DNA of 60,000 nt. Origin: Antedon mediterranea (Eukaryota; Echinodermata; Crinoidea; Comatulida; Antedonidae). The notes under the pieces are model-generated. The model was not told the DNA's origin, did not search any database, and saw nothing but the letters and a program-made list of their open reading frames with translations. The first letter of the stretch is position 1; each line of letters begins with the position of its first letter. The stretch covers positions 5,892,001-5,952,000 of the forward strand of contig NC_092679.1 of the NCBI RefSeq assembly GCF_964355755.1, read 5' to 3'. Shown here piece after piece: positions 45,950 through 57,700 of the stretch. The position numbers and the translations under genes were made by a program.

Positions 45950-46090
45950 TAAGCTTGGTTCCCACTTGTAGCCTACTTAAGTCGCAACTCAAAATAGACA
46001 TGGGTGCAACGCAAGTGAGTTGACCAATCACAAGCGGCAGTTTCATGATCCGGCCATCGCGTCGTGATTGGTCAAATAACCTGCTGTAAA
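45950..46090. repeat. GGTTCCCACT-type MITE half
   Basis: Left end AAGCTTGGTTCCCACTTG and GTTGACCAATCACAAGCGGC as in 23,172-23,357. The right terminus is not found. Confidence 0.6.
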
Positions 46091-46484
46091 GGTGAATGGC
46101 TGCCCTATAGAACCATCACCACAAATCAGATTTATGAATTACATTTATTATATTTTAGAATAGGCCTAACTTGGATTTAAAGGTTTTGATGAAATGACGT
46201 GGTGGTGGGCGGTGTAACGAGTCGCCATTATACTTTTCCCATTACAGAACATACAACATAAATCATTCAAAGCTTATATCAATGATTTCAAAATAAGACA
46301 AAAATAGATATTTTTATACTAGAAATAAACTAGTTTAATATGATCAAATTAATTGATGTCTTCTTCGCAGAATAGATTCGCTTCAATTCTATACAATTAT
46401 CTCATATCGTGCAATAGCTAGTCGAATTAACGAACAGGCCTAAATTTGAAGAATACAGTAGGCCTATATATTTTTTTTTTTTTA

Positions 46485-46981
46485 TCTTATGTGGGTTCAT
46501 CCCACTTTTATTTCCATACCACTGTTCTCTTTACATATATTTTTCACTATACACTATACATATCATTATATTTACAATGTTTGTTTAATCATCTGTATAC
46601 ATATACTTATTTAAAGAGTTTTATTCATTTGTTTACATATTATCACATTGATTACATAGCTTCCTCTTTTTAAACATATTATCTGTAACACATTTTCATT
46701 AACAAGCTTATTTTTTTTCTTACATAGTTGTTTTTGATTTTTTCATCTACCACATTTTCATTTAACAATGCATATTCTCTGTTATACTCATTACTTACTA
46801 CATGTTTACTGTTAACATAATATTGTTCTCATCCTTTAACATTAATATTAATATTTTTGTTCTTTAATGTTTACAAAACCAGCAGATCCTTTTTTGCATC
46901 TATAACTTCTTAAAATTTTCATTTAACTTTTTTACTTTCTTCTCTTATGTGGATTCCTTCCACTTTTTTTTTTACTTATTT

Positions 46982-47022
<41 letters not shown>

Positions 47023-47155
47023 ATTTCCATATATTATTTTGTTTATACATACATTATCATTTAACCACATTGATTACATAGTTTCCTCTTTTTATACATA
47101 TTATCTATAACACATTTTCATTAACAAAGCTTATTTTTTCTTACATAAAAAAAAA
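46485..47155. repeat. Direct duplications around a poly(A) run
   Basis: The phrase CACATTGATTACATAG with CTTCCTCTTTTTA and CACATTTTCATTAACAA occurs at 46,645-46,735 and again at 47,068-47,150. CTTATGTGG with TCATCCCAC or TTCCTTCCAC occurs at 46,488 and 46,945. A run of about 30 A lies at 46,989-47,020. Non-coding. Confidence 0.7.
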
Positions 47156-47513
47156 AAGTAGGCCTATATATTAGAAAGCGACATGGTTTCAGTTTAAACC
47201 ATAATCTTTAATAGGCACACCTAGGCAATTCTCAGTATTGTATCATTTTTATTAGTATAATAGCATATTCTGTAAAACACTATCACGTACATATGAAACA
47301 TATATGAATCACATGTGCGCATCCTTTTTTTGTAGATTTCCATTGGACCAGTGTAGGCCTAGATACGCATCGCTATCTTTAGCGAGTAGACGCCATAATA
47401 CCTGGGTAAATAACTAAGCCTGGACTGATAAACTAAACCATCTGTCTTGTTGGAAGGTAAAGCAAATCAAATTGGAGAAGATAGGCCTAATAAAGTAGAA
47501 AAATAAAAGGTCA

Positions 47514-47653
47514 TTAAGCTCTGTCTACACTATTAAATTTTATATTACAAAAAAGGTGTTGTGCTCATTATGGACACGATGATGTCAAATTATTTACTAC
47601 CATATTTGGGCACATCAAACTTTTTTTGTTAAAGTAGTGTAGACAGAGCTTTA
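47514..47653. mobile_element. AGCTCTGTCTACAC-type MITE copy
   Basis: Ends TTAAGCTCTGTCTACACTAT and GTGTAGACAGAGCTTTAA, with the core GACACGATGATGTCAAAT. Confidence 0.8.
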
Positions 47654-48554
47654 ACCGCTCATACATTCAACCCCATAATTTGGCGTATTTCATATGGTCT
47701 AAGAATAAACAAACACGGTCTTACAGGTTTTCTTAATAATGTCTGATTTTACCGCACTCTCATTAGTATTTAAAATACTGTGTGGGTAGATACCACTAAA
47801 CTAGGCACTAAAATTCCTGGAAAGAACCATGTATTGGAATCTATTAAGTACACTAGTTCATTATCCGAACCGACAATGTGCTTAGGCCCTACTACCTCAT
47901 TGGTGATGTAGGTCTAAGTTGATTAAGTTCCCTGATTGTCAAAAATGTCTTTTTTTTTTAAATCACTATTTAAAAAATCTTGTCGGAAATGGCAACGGAT
48001 ATGTATCGGCCATTTATTGAGAATCTTACGTGCATCCTAGGCAGTAAGGAGTATCTTCAATCTGTATTCCGTCACGTGGTGTGGCTTGTACTGAAATAGG
48101 CCATCAACTACTGGGAATGACGTCATATAGTCACGCGTCTCATCGTTAAAAAATGAAACTACTGTCCGAAGTCAATTGTAAAAGATCTATCAATTGAGAT
48201 AGATGTGATTTATACGTTGTAATAAATCTGAAATTATTCATGATTCCAACTGCTTAGCTTAATTTTTAAACGTTTTCATTCAGATGGATTTGACTGAATG
48301 CCAGATTTTAATGACGTCATCAGTTAGGACGAGAAATAATGATGCGATCAACACAAGACAAAAGAAAGTAGTACTATTGCGGAGACGTTTAATTCATGTC
48401 AAACTAATAATAATATTTGAATATAAAAACAAATTCATATAACACACACTCACTAGCTTGAATGTGGATTACCACTACACGGGGAAACGCGAGCTATCGT
48501 ATTGGCGGTCGGTTTCTACCTCCTCTTACGTTTCCAACTCTAAAACGAAACATG

Positions 48555-48620
48555 TTATCTAACCAATCAATCTCTGGACTATATTAATCCGCAATTCGCT
48601 TTGTAAGCGGTAAGTTGACG
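48555..48620 (-). repeat. Right arm of a 3.2-kb-spaced inverted repeat
   Basis: Complement of the left arm at 45,437. It contains ATATTAATCCGCAATTCGCT and GCGGTAAGTTGACG, and is followed by a short (CGAT)n run. Confidence 0.75.
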
Positions 48621-48977
48621 ACAATATTGATCGATCGATCGATTGATTGATCCTATTAATCGATATAATTCTCATATACTGCAACTTTTATAAGTAGGTC
48701 TCCAACCGCGAATACATTAAAAGTTGATTCAAATTAAGTTTTAAAACACGTGAAACGCACACGTTCCTAAGTCTGAGAAATGAATGACTTAGTTGCCTTT
48801 TTTTACGAAGCACTAATCCACCCCCGCGATACTTGAAATCATTTAGGATGACATACATTCATATCAGCAAATTATACATTATTTTCTATGCTAATGTTAT
48901 CTTTTTGATACATGTCATAATATATAATAATGATTATTATTATTGTATTTATTATATAGTATATTAAATAGTTACTA

Positions 48978-49115
48978 GTTTGCTAACTTTTCTGGCTCTT
49001 TTACTTTATCGTTTTGATTTAGCTTTTCGCTTCTTTTTTTGTATCTCCATTGAGATCCAGCCACTGAAACCCAAAGCATTGTAATGTTTTCAGTAATTTG
49101 CCTTTGGATTTATAT
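48978..49115 (+). repeat. Dispersed repeat R-CTGATGAAGGG, 5'-truncated copy 4
   Basis: Starts inside the repeat at TTTGCTAACTTTTCTGGC and keeps the TTGCCTTTGGATTTATAT right end. The fixed right end with variable left end fits retroelement insertion with 5' truncation. Confidence 0.75.
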
Positions 49116-49213
49116 TTAATAGTTACTTTAGGCCTATATTTCATTTTTTTGTTCTGTTGAGAGAATGCTTTATATTTGTGAAAAGACAATATATAGCGAT
49201 AATAATTAAATAT

Positions 49214-49470
49214 CAGATGTTTTGCCCTACTCTGACGTAATGTGTACTTATACTAAGTACATTGAGAATAATTGCGAAAAAATACGCAAGTAATTCTCGA
49301 GTGGGACTCGAACCCATCCACGAACCCACCCACGACCACCGATCACTAGCATTTCAACCTCTAGACCATCCAAGTATTCTCAATGTACTTAGTTAAAGTA
49401 CAAATTACGTCAGAGTAGGGCAAAACATCTGACCAATTACTCAACACCCTGACGCAAAGTTACTCCACAG
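49214..49470 (-). repeat. tRNA-like SINE inside a fold-back
   Basis: Minus strand carries a GGTCTAGAGG A-box-like and a GGGTTCGAGTCCCACTCGAG B-box-like motif (about 49,285-49,375). This core sits in the loop of an inverted repeat whose 28-bp outer part is perfect (49,214-49,241 and 49,404-49,431), continuing inward with few mismatches to about 49,272 and 49,375. Confidence 0.75.
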
Positions 49471-49585
49471 TAACAATTCAATAGTAGTAACCGTTTTCTG
49501 GACAATATAACCATATAGTAAAAACAGTGTTAGAAAACCAATCCTTTTTGGGAAGAGAGGATACTGGGCTATGTATTATATATGC

Positions 49586-49891
49586 TTAAAGATATATTGT
49601 CCCTCTGAAAAAAATAATTCTTAACAAAATTTTTGTTGAATATGTCATCTTAATTTAACATAATAGTTATCCACTTTGACCAAAAATTGGATCGAAAAAA
49701 AATGTACTTACCAGAAAAAACTGTAATTTTGGCTGCCAGCCAATGGGTTTTTGGTTGAATTTAGCAATTTTTTTGTCATTTTGTAAGTAAACAAAATTTT
49801 TTTTTAATTTGTTTATTCTATGGAAGTGATTAACTTTCTTAAAACTACAAATCTTCATTTTTCATGTTTTTGTGGGACAATACATCTTTAA
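49586..49891. mobile_element. TTAAAGATRTATTGTCCC-type MITE, 306 bp
   Basis: Inverted ends TTAAAGATATATTGTCCC and GGGACAATACATCTTTAA. The inside has 'aatagttatccactttgacc', shared with 34,920-35,173. The minus-strand ORF here has no recognisable domain. Confidence 0.85.
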
Positions 49892-52708
49892 ACCATCTTG
49901 AATCTTATTAGGTATTACTAATTAAGTAAAAATTAGTATTAAATATTGAACTTTTTCTATTGATGATTTGTTGAAATAAAATGATAAAACGTAATACTAT
50001 GATAGTATAGTCTGTTTAATTGGTTCAATTGTGTAGAAAAACAGTGACGCTGCGGCGTCACTGACACATGGTAGGCCTGTGTTTATAATCGATTTTTTTT
50101 TAAATGTCCCAAATGTTTTAATATTATTTTCTCAACATGAAATATCACTATAAATGTTGAAAACAAAATACGAACATACGTCAGAAATATTATTTTTTTC
50201 CTTATATTTTTTTCCATACTGCAGGGCTCGGAGAAAACCAATGATACAAAATATTGAACCTAGAGTTGGCCTATAGCAATTAGACAATTGACAATAGGAT
50301 GCTGAGCTAGCTCCGAAGATCAAAGAGTTTATCTGTTGCTTAGTACAGTATTGTTATTATTTGTCGCAGCCAGACATAAGATCAAAGGACTGTTACGAGT
50401 TCCTATCTTGAACAGGCGCGCTCAGTATCCTGTTGTTAACTTGCCTTGATATAGTAAGATGTAAAAAAAGACGCCAAGAGTAAAATAATAAACAAAAACA
50501 TCAAGCAATATTTTCCAAGACATTTTAATTCGGGATTGCAATATATTTTCTTCCATAAAATATTTTCTCTGTGGTATTTTAACAAAATACAAACTAGCGG
50601 TACTACACGTTACGTAAATGCAATCATTCTACTTAGATCTACAACAGAGTTAAAATAACATAATTCAGAATCTCACTTTGAAATCAACGCAATTAAACAA
50701 AATACACAATGTTAATTACCCATGGTACTTAAAAGCTACAAGAACGAGGCAAGCCAGTGACACACGCAACGAAAAGACGAAGTAGACGCGCGCGTAAAAA
50801 ATATGATAATTGTTATCAACATTTGAACGCGCGCATCAGAGAGTGTCGCGCCTCTTTTCTGTTCAATTTCTTTTCATCATCGTCAGTCATAACTAAAAAA
50901 GGGATTAAATGTATATTACGTGTATATTAGTCTTCTGTTATTTATTATTATTATTATTATCATTATTATTCTCGTGGAGCGCTTTTCGATTGAGTGTTGT
51001 AATAGACCTGTCTATAAGCATTGGCGCAACTTACGACGTCACTATTCTCTCGCAATCGTTATTATTTATGACGTCATTATTCTTCAACAATATTCATTGC
51101 AAATAGAGAGGTATACAAAATAGAAAACTAGTTAAAACTCCTATTAAACCCATGACGCAATGAGTTGTTTTACCAGCCCTTCCATTACAATAAGACTTCA
51201 GTATTACCGTCAATTTGTCAATTAAATATGAATTATGTTTTGGTCATACAATGAAACTGACGTATGGGTTTGAAATTATTCCTTCGCTTTTAAAAACACA
51301 ATTCTTTCATAATTTATTATTACTTGTCAATAAAGTAAAACCCATTGGTAATATTAACTCACACCTCGATATGACGAATGAGAATACATGAAACAGTTCA
51401 CAAACAACACAAGGATACGTCACGATTTGGGTGCAAACATGGCCGTAACAATTGGTGTGATAACAGTGACGTAACAATTTGTGTGAAAACAGTGACGTAT
51501 CAATTCATGTAAAAACAATGATGACGAATTAAAAACAAAACAGTTGTGTGTATGTATAGTGGGTGTACCATCATGAATAGGTTGTAATGAACATGACATG
51601 AAAATTGGAGTTAAATTACAACATTTCGAAGGCATAACTTTTCAACATAATAATTTGCTCTGTTATATATAAACCTAAAATGGAAAAAAAAAATAAGAAT
51701 ACGATAATAATTATACTGTAATAGTTCATTATACAAACGCACAGTATATGTCTTAGAAAGAAAATGACTAAATCATCAAAACATATTGGCAATAATGATA
51801 TAGACAGGGGGTGTATATTTGGCGATATGTTCTATGTGGTCCCGTCCTATGAATACACGATTAAATATCTACATCATTTAGGACAGTAGTAAAATATTTA
51901 TCTTTTAATATTTAATTTTTTTTCCATTACATTATACCACAATCTAGGACAAAATGACAGAAAGACAATAAAAATGAAAAACAATTTACAAGAAAATTAT
52001 AATAAAATAGTTTTCTTGAAGTTAGCCGAGGTAATGATTCCATGTGTGGATTATTGAGGCTAGATTACCATTATTAATATTAATTAATGTACAGGACAAT
52101 AATAATATTATGATGAATAAAATCATATTGCACAGCTTTCGTGCATTTATTCCCATCATATAGAGGTTAGCAAATTACTTCAGCACAGAGATATAACGCT
52201 AGAAATATACTTTTTAATTCACTAGCAAACCTTTGCTAGTTGTAAAAAATCTAGGAAAATGAGCAACTTAACTAGCAAGCAAATGTTTCTGAAAATTCAA
52301 CTTTTTGTCAAATTAAGCCTCTGCTAGACTAAAAAGTAACTGTTTTTGCATAAATTACAACCAGCAAACATTAGCAAGATTCGACATTTTCCAACAATAA
52401 TCTATATTACAATAAAATCTATAATCAAATTGCTTGGGTGGATTTTAATCCCTCTACTGTGTACTATACCTTTTAATTCAAAATTATGGTATATCAAAAT
52501 GAAAAGAAATAGAAAATGTTTAAAAAAGTTGATTTTTTCCATGATACAAATGGGATACTGTATTATGGAATTTTCCTATGATACTGGTAAAATACTGTTG
52601 TTTGTGAAGATACGGCACTGAGAATCTGGTGGAATGGTATAGTACAAACAATACTGATAATATTGGTCCGATACCAAATTTTGAAAAATTCAATGGTTCT
52701 ATTTGCCT

Positions 52709-52839
52709 TAAGCTCTGTCTACACTAGTTTTGACAAAAAAAAGTGTGATGTGACCGTGGTAGTGATATGACATCATTGTGTCCACACACATGACATTATT
52801 TTGTCACATACAGTTTGATATTAAGTGTAAACAGAGCTT
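52709..52839. mobile_element. AGCTCTGTCTACAC-type MITE copy
   Basis: Ends TTAAGCTCTGTCTACACTAG and AGTGTAAACAGAGCTT, with the core GATATGACATCATTGTGTCC. Confidence 0.75.
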
Positions 52840-53616
52840 CACATTTACAAATGTGCCTACAAATACATCAATAGTTACAATATGGACATTTGAAAATTGG
52901 TTATGCAATAACAGAAACATACATTATTATTTAAATCAGATTTGATTTTAAAACCTCAAAATCATATCAAAAGATGCATTGATACCTCTGTTGTTACTTT
53001 TTAACACAGTATAATCCCACCAATTTTGGAGTGGGCCTATAACCGAGGACCAAAATATGAGTCCGCATATAGCATGAAAACAACTTCAGCTTAGAGACCA
53101 TGTAAAAATTATTCTACTAAAATTAATTATTAATTATATAGAAAGCTTTTTTGGGGGTAAAAAAGAAACAAATAAGAAAATCATTCGTTACTGCAGTAAA
53201 AATGTTTAGTTACTGCAGTAACTGTTGTAGAATAATTTTGACCAATTACATATTTCACCGCCAGTCAACTTTTAATGATATTAATTAAAATAATAAATAT
53301 ACCAAGTACAGTACTATCAAATTACATTATGTATCAAAAATTCTTATAGTTCAATTGCAAATGTATATAAACTCATATGGTAATAAACATCATCTAATCA
53401 CATATTTTAAAATTTACTTTTCTAATTTAATAAGTCTAGAAAAATGTCTAAAATAATTTCATTATATTACTACCAGCCAGTACCATGACATGGAAATATT
53501 TTATGTTTAATAATCTAATATTTTAATAGATCCTCCTTATAAGTTTTGATAGAATATGATGTTTTTGACGATAAAAACAAATGTAATTATGTAAGGTAGT
53601 ATGAGAGCACCAGACA

Positions 53617-53773
53617 TCATGTACCCCTTTCACATGGCATATTGCCGGGTGTACACAATGTACCCCTTTCACATGGTGTATTCCCGGGGATACACAATGT
53701 ACCCCTTTCACATGGTGTATTCCCGGGTGTACACAATGTACCCCTTTCACGTGGTGTATTCCCGGGTGTGTGT
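53617..53773. repeat. 39-bp minisatellite, four copies
   Basis: Unit of 39 bp around CCCCTTTCACATGGTGTATT followed by CCCGGGTGTACACAATGTA. Because 39 is divisible by 3, frames on both strands stay open and give repetitive ORFs. I do not call these genes. Confidence 0.9.
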
Positions 53774-54607
53774 AAACCCAGAGTTTCGCTATGTAAAAGG
53801 AACAAGAGTGTATGTTTCATTTAACATACTATTATTAATATAACCAATGAATAATCCTAAAAAGACTTTCTTTAATTAAAGAACTCTCAAGTTGTCACTA
53901 TAGTAGAACTATTAAGGGGACACCCAACAAAGTCTCTGTAATAGGGGTTGAATGTAGTGGTAATAGTAATAAACATATTGTTCCTTGGTCATGTCATGGA
54001 AAATGTGTAGAAGTGTGCTACTGTACCTCTGTATCTTACCATAATTTGTAAGTCAAGGTAAAATTTAAGAGTTTTGGTACAAATTTGTTTCCAATTAAAG
54101 ACAAAAATGTAATAAAGTTTTTTATACAACATTCTGATAAACGTTTATGTGATAAGTGTTTGAAAAGCCCTTTAATGAAACCATGTATATTCTGAGATAT
54201 CCTAAACCTAGAGGGACGCTACACAATGAACTCTCCCGAAACTGGACCACCTTGGGCTGGCCCATATTTTTCAAAATAACCGTAAGAGTATAGGGATGAA
54301 TTTGGGAATTTTTAATCAAAGTGAAATTTATCAGGATTTTTTTGTTTCTGTATTCTTGTCTACATGTATATTGTGTTCTTAAATTGGAGGGAGCCCTCAA
54401 TCATCCAAATAACTACAAAGTGACATTCTAAACATTATTATTTTGAAAACTCATTAACAATGTTCTTATCGTTCATCAATTAATATTAATCAAACTTGGT
54501 TCTAAAATTCAGCTTTCTCCAGTCATCTGCAACATGTCAAAACCATCCAAATTATCATGGAATAGTTTTAGTGAGCACCAAAGGTCATTACCCCCCACCC
54601 TTTATAA

Positions 54608-54759
54608 TCACTGAGATGGAAGAACATCTTTAATAGACTGGGGCACTCGTTCTATGTAGAAGTCATGTTTTCGATATGCTGCCACCACTCCGCCAGTGTT
54701 CATGTGTTTTATGTCTTTGTCGTATCTATACACGTTTCCATGTACATCCGTTAGTTTAC
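54608..54759 (-). CDS. BPNT1: BPNT1 last coding exon
   Basis: Encodes [33 protein letters not shown] and [13 protein letters not shown], then TGA (54,608-54,610). The 3' UTR extends left. ATTAAA-like signals exist at about 54,171 and 54,309 (minus strand) but are weak evidence. Confidence 0.92.
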
Positions 54760-57700
54760 CTGTAATAAAAGAATAAATCTTTTAATTCTTTCATTTATTT
54801 TATTTTCAATATTAATTATCATAAGTAGTACACAGTGCAATTCATATCAATTTAATTGAGTTTGAGTATTAAGTAAAATTTATCAAAGACGTCACATACT
54901 CTGAATCTGGCTAATCATATTGTTTGTACTTATAATCAAAGTAAGAGATTCTCATAGTATCGCGACGACGTCACGCTTTACAACTCAGTAAGCATCTTTC
55001 TATGACATTTAACCTTTAACCGCGTGATACAATTAGTAACAGACTTTTAACGAGTTCAACTAAATAATGAATGATCAGAGAACTTGTCGCGCATTGTAAC
55101 CAATCGCTGAAGACATCCCACATATGAGGTATGACATCACAGCCTTAATCCCCCGTCCTATCTTTATCACTAACTTGTGAAGGCAGTGTAACGCTTCCCG
55201 ATATTTCAATCAATCTTTTATCTTTTTTGTAGAATTAGAACATAACACATTGAGAAAGTTCCACAGGGAATTTTATAGCAACAATTTAAAGTATTCTTAT
55301 CATTAATTGATTGTATTCAATTTAAAACTATTTATTTAAGCTTGTAGATATTGACCAAATATGGATATTGACCAAATGTGGACATATAAACATCTTTTAC
55401 ATCAGAACTTCTGTTTTTTTTGTGTAAATTTAAAATTAAAAGTCACATTTATGATGAAATATAGTTTTGACAATTGTCATAGTAAAATATCATAAAATAA
55501 AGTATAAATTGTGAATACTGCAAGTAGATTGTCATCTTAATCTAAATGACATTTTAAGAACTTGAAAACATATGGAGTGGATTTAAGTTGTGTAGTAATT
55601 TTCACACTAAACCTACTGTGTAATGACTCTTAAAGAGTAATCAAGTATTTCAGATATTGTCAATACAAGATAAATGTATTAGAATGTGCTATTCTAAACC
55701 AGTTATAAAACAAACAGAAATTAAATACATTTGAATTTCATAATGGTTTTGAATTGTATTGTCTGTTGAAAGAAAATAAAGAATTTCCAAGATTATTATA
55801 AAGCAAGTTTATCGGACCTGTTTTAAACTTAAATTAATTTTAATGTAGTTTAAATTTAAAAACAATATTGAACCTGCAGTTATAGACCCCACCTAGGGTA
55901 TAATTAAGCGAGTGAGTGGTCAAGCGGTTAAGACAGTGGAACCGTAATTACGTAGCCATAACATCGGCAAGGGTTCGAGGCTCACTCGCTCCATGGTTCT
56001 GGTAGTAGAACGAGTCTTCTCGGATAAGGACTATAAACCGTAGGTCCAGTGTACAAATAGCTCATGCGCACTTTAAAGAACCTAGTACATCTTTCGAGAC
56101 GAGTAGGGGCTTACCCCGGTGTACTAGTCCACACAAACACAGCCACTGTCACACACAGCCACTGTGCAAATTGGGACTGGACCGTTTTAGAGGTGTTTAC
56201 CACTTGTTGGTCCAGATCCTTCACTAACTGAGTTAGTGAGAAGTCAAATAAATAAAAATTAAAAAAATAAATAAATAATAATAATTCATACATTAATTAA
56301 ATAATTAGAAAGAATACAATAATCAATGCGTCTCAGTTGTTTTTTTTTCCCTCTAATTTTGAATCTGTTTTTGTAGGATAGGATAGTCAGACTTCAAAGC
56401 GCTGGAGAGCGAGCAGGAAAATGTTTCCTTTGCTTCATATTTTGTTTATTCTAAAGATATTCCATGGACTTTTTTTGGGTGTGTATAAAGTACTTTAAAA
56501 TGTTTAGGTGCTATAAAGACAAAATTAGTATAGCCACTCCTTAAGACTATGGCCACCACCAAAGAACTTATAACACAAGAATCTCCTGTTCGTCCGAAGC
56601 GTGTAACAATTTCGAAAGGCATTGTGGGATAGAATAGAGCTAATGGGTGGCGCCATTGTGAGCCATGGAGTAGGGCGCCCGCATCAAATTAGAAAGTCAA
56701 AATTATAGAGAGGATCTGCTAATACTCTAGGGGGGGGGGGGGGGGGTAGAGTAATTGACTTCCTAGTTTGGAGGGGGCGCTGCTCCATGCTGTGAAATGG
56801 CGTCGCCCAGTTTGACCTTTTAACCCTGTACTTCCGATACTGTGTTTTGAATGCAAATTGAAGAACAGGAGATTCTTGTGTTATAAGTTCTTTGCCACCA
56901 CCTATTTAGGGGACACTGAAGGGTTGTTTATATTTTGCTTACCTCCAACAGCTTGAAGTAGAGCCTCTGGTGCACATGTATCCCATTTCTTACAACCCAT
57001 ACTAGCAAATATGTAGGCACTTACACGTCCTTCTAACACAAGCAGTACCTATAAGAAAAAATCAAGTATATGTTGATCTTTCACTTGGAAGTAAAGAGAA
57101 ATATGTGACGAAGATTTGAACTCAGAAGGCTAGGAATAAAGCAAACATGTCAAATATGTGACAAAAATTCCAAACTTCTTGATTTGTCACAAAAGTTCCA
57201 AACTTCTTCATTTGTCACAAAAGTTCCAAATTTTGTGATTTGTCACAAAAATTCTGAATATCCTAATTTGTCATAAATGTTTAAAATGTCCTGATTTGTT
57301 ACAAAGGTTCCAAATTTGTCACAAAGGTTCCAAAATTTGTCACAAAGGTTTAACATTTCCTGAGTAGTTAGTTACAAAGGATCCAAATTTCCTGATTTGT
57401 CACAAAGGATCCAAATTTCCTGATTTGTCACAAAGGTTCCAAATTTCTTAAATGTTCTTAAATTTATAGTGTTGACTGTACTAACCTTATGGCCTGCACC
57501 ACCAACTCGTAGAACCTCATCAGGTTCCATCGCTGCTAGGGTTTCTTGTACCGCTTCTGTACCATGTGATCTTGTGGTCGTTAAGATCCTTTTACCTTGT
57601 GTTTGGTCTTTGTGTTCAAAACCAAATGCACCTAAACCAACAACACCCCACATCGTCCGGCCAACATACAATTGGGTTTCGGTATCAAACTTGTAAAATG

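Larger units (their letters stand above)
43777..54607. other. Intergenic region between the papilin-like gene and BPNT1
   Basis: Nearly 11 kb with both flanking genes on the minus strand. It holds repeats at 45,437/48,555, 45,950, 46,485-47,155, 47,514, 48,978, 49,214, 49,586, 52,709 and 53,617, plus simple repeats such as (AC)n at 43,966, (CGAT)n at 48,629 and (TTA)n near 50,941. The open frames here are short, and I recognise no domain or splice pattern. The promoter of the papilin-like gene should lie near its right-hand start, but no clear core motif is seen. Confidence 0.6.
54760..56942. other. BPNT1 intron before the last exon
   Basis: 2.2 kb. It holds a class II tRNA-derived SINE (55,907) and a 335-bp perfect-TIR element (56,560). 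The rest is AT-rich without exon signals. Confidence 0.65.

Noticed and set aside
46446-46673. Plus-strand 75-codon ORF rich in Phe and Tyr
   Set aside because: Translation of T-rich, partly duplicated DNA; no homology recognised.
50041-50062. Perfect 9-bp hairpin CAGTGACGC/GCGTCACTG
   Set aside because: Striking but isolated; no T-run for a pol III terminator and no gene end nearby, so no function can be argued.
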